Part shown: one piece after another, positions 56,361-64,000 of the stretch | Layout of the letters: each line of letters begins with the position of its first letter | How positions within the stretch are numbered: position 1 is the first letter of the stretch | From: Albula goreensis | Taxonomy: Eukaryota > Chordata > Actinopteri > Albuliformes > Albulidae | NCBI GenBank assembly: GCA_022829145.1 | Contig: CM040746.1 | Location: 15,625,790-15,689,789, forward strand | Length of the DNA stretch: 64,000 nt | Direction: 5' to 3' | Translations under genes and position numbers: made by a program | The notes under the pieces: model-generated | Told to the model about the DNA's origin: nothing | The model's input: only the letters and a program-made list of their open reading frames with translations | Database searches by the model: none

Positions 56361-56500
56361 GGCATTCAGCCATCAGTGTTATAGCACTGCCAAACCCACA
56401 CATCCCCAAACCCATGTGCCATTAAAAGATGGCAATGCGGTTACTCAGATGGGATGGGAGACCAGATAAGGCAGCATGTTCTTCTTTTTATTGGTTGACA
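56361..56500 (+). repeat. Possible 5S rRNA-related SINE or pseudogene fragment
   Basis: GGTTACTCAGATGGGATGGGAGACC resembles the 3' third of vertebrate 5S rRNA, where GGTTAGTACTTGGATGGGAGACC occurs; GGATGGGAGACC is exact. It is followed by a GCAGCATGTT stretch and a T-rich end, as in 5S. The 5' part (from about 56378) is only loosely similar. Options are a decayed 5S-derived SINE, a 5S pseudogene or chance. Confidence 0.4.
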
Positions 56501-57775
56501 TTATGTACTGTGCCTGCAAACTAGATGAGCTACCTTTTTTAAAATGTCAACAGTTGCATGTAATTTATTACATTTTCTTCACCCAAGTAAATGTAGCACT
56601 AACGGGACAATTTTGAGGAGTTACTTCAGAAGTACCTCAGGTAGCAAAGCATCACTGCATTCTGGTAATGGGATGTACCGTCAATGTTCAGAGCAACAAT
56701 TCCCCTGAAGCTTCCTACCACAGAATAGCAGATTCAGGAGAGGTAACCGCAGCTACAACGTGACTGTACGACTTCACCATGGGACAACATTACACGACCC
56801 TGTTCATACAACTGTGCCATCCATCATGTTTTATTCCTTACATAGCTTTGGAAGCTGGTGGGTTCCTAAGGTTTAACTGCATATCTTGCGTGAAAGGACT
56901 CTGACAAGTGCCTACTAGCAGGGCTGCCAGTACCAGTTAACAGTGGCTATATATAACACTGTTGACTGTTGGATTGTTGTGGTGATTTGTTTGCCACTTG
57001 TGATAATTCATAGGCCTATTAGTTGTGTTTTAAGTCTATGTCAGTTGCTGTAAATTTTTTCATTTTTGAGGAGATTACGCTGTTGAATAGGCATGGAGAT
57101 GAAAGCGAGATTAATGGTTTTGAGAAAAAGAAGCAATAGATGACTCATAAAATAATGTACTTGGAGATTTGTAGTTGACTTTTATATTTTGTGTATGTCA
57201 ATATTACATTGGTTGGTTATGGATAATATAATACATAATTGACAGAATTTATACTGAATGTGGCTGCAATTGCAAAGTGGTGTAATACAAGTAATATAAT
57301 GAGTGACCATTTACAGTTAGAGTTAGACAAGTCAGCCAGCTTCCAGGACTCAGGTAGTCGTATGACTCTTGACAAAAAGAAAAACAAATGTGCCTGCAGA
57401 GTCAGTCAACAAAGTTTCCAGAAGAAATGACAGAGTTATTAAAGTATAATTTTAGTGAAAATATTATGGGTGTGCTCACAGTAAACACATGTATAGCTTT
57501 GCCTGGATTATGAAATTTGTAGAAACATTTACTGAAGTGGTTATTTTGAATAATATTAGATAGTGGGAAATTGTTAGCACATAGATATGCTGCAGGGATG
57601 CAAATTTTAGCATCTGGCCACTGGAGCAAAGCCAAGAGCCAATGTAAGGATTGTGATGCTACTGGTGCTACTTACTGAGAATAATGGAAACAATAAAACA
57701 TTGTCTTTATGTTTAACCATAAACATTTAATTTTTAATTTCAACCTTACAGTATGTCTGTTCCTTAAATGCAACA

Positions 57776-57778
<3 letters not shown>
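56501..57778. other. AT-rich non-coding stretch
   Basis: No gene or repeat family recognised. Confidence 0.5.

Positions 57779-57842
<64 letters not shown>
57779..57842 (+). repeat. (TA)32 microsatellite
   Basis: Uninterrupted TA alternation for 64 bp, with a small CACACACATATATATG patch about 27 bp downstream (57869-57887). Confidence 0.97.
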
Positions 57843-57843
<1 letters not shown>

Positions 57844-57897
57844 TCCTAATCTTTACTATTTGCTAGATACACACACACATATATATGTGGTGTTTTC

Positions 57898-57939
57898 ACA
57901 TTCTTTCTACCCAGAAAAACATTCTTCCTACCCAGAAAA
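57898..57939 (+). repeat. Adjacent 21-bp tandem duplication
   Basis: Units 57898-57918 and 57919-57939 differ at one position (T versus C). Recent local duplication next to the TA microsatellite. Confidence 0.9.
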
Positions 57940-59436
57940 TAAGACAAGTCCTCTTCCCTCACGGTAAGTTACAATGACAGTTCCTTAATGTGGCTCATCC
58001 TAGCAGTTCCTGCATTTGATATAGATCAAACATTTCTGTTAAAATCATACAGCAGTTCATTAGTCTTTTAACAGAGAATCAGTCTTGTTTAAGGAACTCT
58101 CATGCGTCTGATGGAATTTGTCTCACTCAGTTACAACTTTACAAAGTAGCTCATTAATGCTGTAAATTGGGGAAGCGAACACAACATTTCCAAAAAGCAC
58201 AAATTATAAAACTACAAGCAGAGGTAGTAGTGTCAGCAGAGTTGGCAGTCACTTTTGGTGAATAATCTTTGTAATGTGATTCCTCTATTTCATCTTTGCA
58301 CTATTGACAAGATTCCACCTTCTGTGGTAGATTCTCCCCATGGGTTATGGATGCAATAAGATCTAAATTTAGAGTTCAGTCATTGTTGAACATTTATTGA
58401 ATTATTATTATTCAGCATTATTGAACCTTTGCCCAACAGTCAAGTCAGTGTGAACACCTGACAGGTGTTCTTTCATCAGATGTTTGAACAGAAAATGTCA
58501 ACAGTAAGGTGGGGGGCAGAAATGAATTGACAGAGAGAGAGGGCTTTTTTAGACAATATAAGAAGTGAGGCGAGAAATGGTGTTTGGCTGGGATTATAGC
58601 TGTCCTCGGTCTAAGTTTGAAGTGTAGTGAGGGGTGGTGTTAGGCCAGGGTTGGGAGCAGTGTTGGTGTGCTCAGGGTTGGTGTGTTAGTCTTGGACAGT
58701 GTCAAGGTCAAAGGCTGGAAGGCATAATTGCAAGCTTCAATGTTTTCATACCTGGAATACAAGGCCCAAGAATTTTTATGACAGAATCTCATCAATTTAT
58801 GAGTAGATGAGTAGTGTTCAAAAAGGTCATATAATAATGTAAGTAATACAAATGTAACAAATAATATAACACAATTATACATTTAACAACTAGTAATAAA
58901 TTATTTTTTATATCTGAGAATCAGATGTTTTCACAAATGTCAGACGTTTCTGCCTGCCAAAATTTGGCCTTCATATCTGGCGTTGAGGAACGGATACAAG
59001 TGGTCATGCTGAGTGGAGAAGAGAAGCTGTGCGGAGTGAAGTAATGGAGAAGAGAACACTCTCAGGGAAGGAGAGTAAAAGAGTGCCCTTATTTCCTTCC
59101 ATTTGATTTGATATAATTTGCTTCTGTAAACTTGTTGATAAAACATTATCAGAACTATAATAGAGTGAAAAAGTTTTTAAAAATAGTAACTGCAAAAATG
59201 AGAGAAAAAAGAGAAGAGTTTCTCTTTAAAGATGAGATGTTGAAGCTGACATCATTACAAAACGAGTATTCTTTATACTTTAGCCATAAATAGCTTTGAA
59301 AGCCAAGACTTGAGGAGCGGAAGGAGATGGGGTGAATCAGTCCCTTCAGTCAAAGCTTTTTAAGTGAGATAGATATATCCCCCATATTTCAGTGGTCTAT
59401 ACAGGGGCTATCCACCTCTTTCAGCATGACCTGCCC
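57940..59436. other. AT-rich non-coding stretch
   Basis: Around 58625-58690 the words GGTTGG, TGGTGTG and GTGTTAG recur in a loose G/T-rich patch. No gene. Confidence 0.5.
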
Positions 59437-59509
59437 TTACATTTAATCATCCAGCAGACACCTTTATCCAGAGTGACTTGCGACTGGATATTTACCGAAG
59501 TAATTCTGG
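59437..59509 (-). mobile_element. Truncated copy of the tRNA-SINE 3' region
   Basis: TTACATTTAATCATCCAGCAG, TTATCCAGAGTGACTTGC and CTGGATATTTACCGAAGTAAT align with the corresponding end of the SINE at 13590-13820 (TTACATTT, CCAGAGTGCCTTAC and CTGGATATTTTTACGTAAGCGAT), minus an internal stretch of about 40 bp. The tRNA-like head is absent, as expected for a 5'-truncated copy. Confidence 0.65.
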
Positions 59510-62500
59510 CTCTGATTCAGTTTCCAGCTCAACTACACCAGAGCCATATATAGCCAGCAGCTATACCACCATGAGCCCTGCTCCTGCCTTATGGTTGAAT
59601 CTAAGTAAGTGTGGCCTTGATCAGAGGCAGGATGGGAGATTTATGAGAACACTAAGGTGTTGCTGGAAGCAAGGTTGGTGTAGCATGTCATATTCATATA
59701 CACAATATGAGAGGTACACTTTTCCTCACACCTATATCCCCTACTTTGATATACAGTAAAGCAGAAAAAGAAGCTACATTTCCATTTGAATAGCCTCAGC
59801 ACTTCCTCTTTGTGAGTTTTATTAATAACAAGCTATTTTTAGAAGGCAAGATGTCCACCTCCTGGTCTAAACAAAATATTTTCAATGAGAACAGCCTTGT
59901 TAAGGTGACCTTGTTATTCAGGAGGGCTACCAGATTGTACCTTTGTGTACCATTATAAAGTCCCAATGGGAGTGAGGAATGAATATCTCTGAGTTGTATC
60001 TTTTTCATTAAAAGAGTCCCTGAATCCTTAAATGGTGACTGTACCTGGCTACATTCCAAAGTTCCTTCTCCTTTCTTTGTTTGCACAGTCGACTACCAAC
60101 TGGATCATCATATTCATACTCCATAGATTAAAACCTAAAACTTTTTGGAAAATTCTGTGATCTAGAGATATGGGAGAGGCTATGCTTTGCATGCCAGGAT
60201 GAGTAATAATCAATAGTTTGTTTCTCTTGAAGATCCTTCACTGGGTACTCAATACAAGTCTTGAGATTTCCCATCGAGACAACATGCAGATATAAAACTG
60301 CCTTACACTTAATCCATGTTACTCATTATAAAACTACCTCAGTTTCATTCACAGTGGGGCATGCAAGGGTGGCTTTTATAGTGTTATTATACTGTACATC
60401 TAATAAAAAGGCAGAGAAATTACAGTAGGGACATAAAACAAGATGATGCCCATTGGAACACAATATTCTCTCATGCATATTCACACCCTCACCACCCATG
60501 GTGATATTTTGTATTCTTTAATGGGACTCATTGTGGAAATATATTCCACAAATTAACAATGTTGTAAGCATTTAATTTGATTAATCTTTTCCCTGTCATG
60601 TGCTATTTCCTTGGGTGTGATTTTCCCTGCTCATGTCTTCATTAGAGACAGGGCATGTGAATCAGAACTATGTCACAGCACTGTTCTATATGATGCCAGC
60701 CTTGCTTTTAGTCATTTCAGCTCACATCATTAAAAATATCTTGCGGCAATTTCAAGAGAAATACAACACAAATTCCTGGGAGTTTTTTTTTTATAAAAAA
60801 GTGATTGACTAGTCTTGACATAAAATATGAAGGGAACGTTATACTTGCTTTCGACATAATTTACTAAATCACATCAGAATACAAATTATGCTGCCTCTGT
60901 ACAATATACAGTCCAGAATAGGGACAGGTTCTGTTTCCATTTAACATCTATAAGAAAGTATGCAGAAGATGCCATTGGGACAAAAATGTGCAGACAGTCA
61001 TCTATTGCACAATACCCAATGCACTTTTCCATCTTTGCAATAACTTCTTTGTTCAGCACATACCTTAATTTATCAGGTATTGCTTCTTCAGCTTATGGAA
61101 GATGAAAGTTTTTTTGGAATCTCTTGAAGCTGGAGAGTTGTGTACCATTCAGCATGCACGCTCACACTTTACCACAAAGTGTCCCCCCTGCCAAGCCTGC
61201 CAAAACCTTTACACACATCCCACTGTGAAGAAATAGCAGCCATCATTATGATGGACTCTGCCTGCTTTGTAATGCTGGTCACCTGGTGATTGTTATGGAG
61301 ATTGACTCCAGCAGTTTATCATTTGATGGAAGTACAGTCTGGATTGCAGTGTAGCGTCCCTCTTAAGTCCAGTGACTCCACTGATGGTATTCATCTATTA
61401 GTGTGCATAATTATTGCAATAATGAAAATGTGAAACTGAATGTTTCTGAAAGCAGTCTGGGTTCCAAACCTACGATGGCGCAGTAGCATCAGAGTGCTGA
61501 TAAAAACATCAGTTAAAAAAAGGAACATTCAAAACATCAATCAGGTGATAAATTTGTAATAACCAAGTAATAATGTGATTATTATTGTTCAAATTAATTT
61601 ATACATTTATTTTCCCTGCATAAAACAGGTTGCATTCCTGAAAGAAGAAGGGGCTATATGAGGTATAGAATGTCATGGTTGGTTGGTTGGTCAGAAAACA
61701 GAGAAATAAAAAATAACTGACTCATACATGATTTCCATGAGAACAGCACCAGGGCACACTGCAGGAAAGAAGGAACTAGAGAAAATGAAAGACTGCATCA
61801 GCTGCAGCACATTTAGGCAGGTTCAACTGTCTCTCACACACAAAGACATACACACATCTAGTCATATATAATAATGGTGGGTAACTACAGTAGTGTTGAC
61901 TTTAGATTCTTCTCTTGCTGCTGTGATCCCATAGTTTCCCTGCAGCATGCCGATGGCAACCAAAGCATACCTCATAATATGATACAGAAGATGGTAGATA
62001 GCATTGTCACCCTATAGTCAATACAGTGGATTGTGTTTCTTTCAATCAGAGGCAGCAAACATATCAGTAGGACTCTACATTTAAATACTGCATTAGTTCT
62101 AGCAACAGCTGAAATAGCTCAAGTGGGAAATAACACTACTGTGCTGTGATGCAAATGCAAGCCAAGTGAAAAATTTATATTTATACTGCCTATTATGGCT
62201 GCAGCAAAACAGGCCCGTGGCAAAGAATAGAAACAATTTTAATTTTTCATATTTTGTTTTAGAACCTTTTAACCTTCTGTGAAATTAATTATACATTTTA
62301 GGGGAAATTTTTTAGGTGAAATGATTTTTTTTTTAATTTTATAACACAATTATATTTTATTTTTCCTTGACTGTTTATTGTAGATTAATTAAACAAATTG
62401 TGCAGCAACTTGAATGACAGGTAATTTCACCTGACCGCTGAAAAGAGACAGGGCAGGGCAGTCTGCTCTTGTAGTGAGAGCGGCTTGGTGCTTCCACACA

Positions 62501-64000
62501 TACACAGTTAGGTGGAGACAGTGACCACATCCTCTAATTGACATCTAATTGTGTACCAATGCTAGATCAATCCAGTTCCATGGACTCTAGAATTATGTGG
62601 ACTTTGAAATACATAAACATGAACTGATGCATGGAACATCTCACTGAATCTCTTCCTCCACTCACCACTGGTTTGTCTTTGCTATTTAGTGATATTTCAA
62701 TGGAAAGATTCTGCACCTTAAGTTTCTGTCCCTAACTATGTGAGTTTATCCCAGTAATCTCAAGAGTAGAGTGTCAGTAAGCTGAATCTTTCTACAGTGT
62801 TAATGGCTAAAGCAATGGCAAGTATTAACTGAGCCATTTGTAAGTCAGTATTATGATCTCAGAGTAATCAGCTATGGTCCAGATTTCACAAATTCATTCA
62901 CTGGAATAAGTACAGGCAAAGGGGTGAGTCAGGGACAGTAGGACATTTGTCCCCATGGTGAGTTTGCACTCCAAAGCCTTACTTGAAACTTTGAGAAAAA
63001 AAGTCACGTTAGTTACATGAGGCACCAAGTTCTTAACACAAAATATCAGAATTATTACTCTGAGTGGAACTGCAGATCAACTTTGAAGAACACTTGTAAT
63101 GATTGATAAATATGTTTTCCATGTCAAAATGCTGTGAGGTCAGGGGATGCTGCCCTAGATAAGTAAGAATCAAGTAAGTGTTTAAACTGGATGTACAAGA
63201 CAATGAAGTTGAATGCAAACATAAATTGGCACAAAATGCAATTTAACCAATGAAGTGGGTTTGAAATTGATAGGGTCACTAAGATGTCACGAGAATGTAA
63301 TTGGTCAGAGAGGTACAGCTAAGGTCACTAAGCAACATCATCTCTGCATGTACCACTGAGTCACACTCCACTGCAGTGTGTGGTTACAATGGCCTACATT
63401 CACCTCATCTTTCAAGATCACACACCTCATAGCATCTGATAATTTGACAAGGATGGTTTGTAACACATCAACAGCTCAGTATAATTTACCTGCCACTATG
63501 CTGTCATCATCTAAATACATATCTAAGAGTTATTCTCTGTAAAAAAAAAAAGGCTCAGCATCCTTTATCAGCCTGGCAGCCTCCTCTGAGCAACAGATGA
63601 TGCATGCAGAGACAATTTTTTAAATACAATATCAAGTGTGACGTCATCATCCACGAAGACTGAAGATTTTTTTCCTAAGGTGCATGGCATATGAGGACAC
63701 TGCTAGCAATACACATGAAAAAACTCACCAGAAATAATTGAAAGTCTTACAGCACAGGGGAACTGCAGTTCATAATTTATGTTTATCTTTCTGCAAATTA
63801 ATAACACCAGCCTATATAATCACAGGTATTTCTGGTTTATTGACAACAATTTAAAATAATCTAATTTGACACTGCAGCATTAGTTTTCTTTATAGTCCAA
63901 TTTCTTTAATTTGTTTAATCGTTTTTACTTTTAGCATTTGGAGTTTTTTAACCTGTAGCAACAGTTTGAGAAATGGAATCTAACATAATGAAATGAAATG
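59510..64000. other. AT-rich non-coding stretch
   Basis: About 4.5 kb to the window end with no gene, named repeat or strong motif cluster. Minor items are a GGTT run near 61678-61690 and an A run at 63541-63551. Confidence 0.5.

Noticed and set aside
61445-61495. tRNA-like GGGTTCCAAACC with a following GGCGCAGTAGC
   Set aside because: The order and spacing of the A-box-like and B-box-like words are wrong on either strand, and no cloverleaf can be drawn.

Overview
This window reads as vertebrate, most likely ray-finned fish, intergenic or intronic DNA: an AT-rich gene desert. I find no protein-coding gene, exon, rRNA or tRNA gene that I can defend. The open frames present are short, scattered over both strands, lack recognisable domains, and are about what chance stops allow in AT-rich DNA. 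The fish assignment is an inference from three kinds of dispersed repeat: a tRNA-derived SINE in minus orientation with recognisable A and B boxes (13590-13820) plus a truncated relative (59437-59509); a copy of the widespread fish repeat that ends in ATGGATGG (about 31736-31976); and a decayed Tc1/mariner transposon whose transposase can still be read in pieces on the minus strand (about 37000-37400).

Layout. 1-9 kb is AT-rich DNA with islands of higher GC and few repeats (1780-2165, 2450-2915, 4100-4340, 7770-8345) that look like conserved non-coding or regulatory elements. 9.2-10 kb has a CA/CT microsatellite cluster, a GC-rich block and a degenerate 30-bp tandem repeat. 10-20 kb has further candidate elements (10900-11350, 12540-13070, 16130-16330, 17170-17420, 18160-18380, 19123-19530) and the SINE. 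20250-21259 is a striking 40-bp minisatellite, about 25 units, near-perfect at both ends and scrambled in the middle. 25640-26340 has a candidate element with two CTCF-like sites in the same orientation, followed by an A28-(TA)44 tract. 26.6-36 kb is mostly featureless. 36-37.4 kb has a TG/CA-rich tract, a GC-rich block and the Tc1 fossil. 39-49 kb has five more candidate elements and a TAGC-rich degenerate repeat. 54.9-56.5 kb has an E-box-dense element, a perfect RFX-type X-box palindrome and a possible 5S-related repeat. 57.8 kb has a second long TA tract, and the rest is plain AT-rich DNA.

Because no gene is visible, nothing can be said about genes working together. If the candidate elements are real, the simplest reading is a regulatory desert next to a developmental gene lying outside the window. 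I cannot name that gene from sequence alone, and conservation was not tested. I found no evidence for a previously undescribed biological system.
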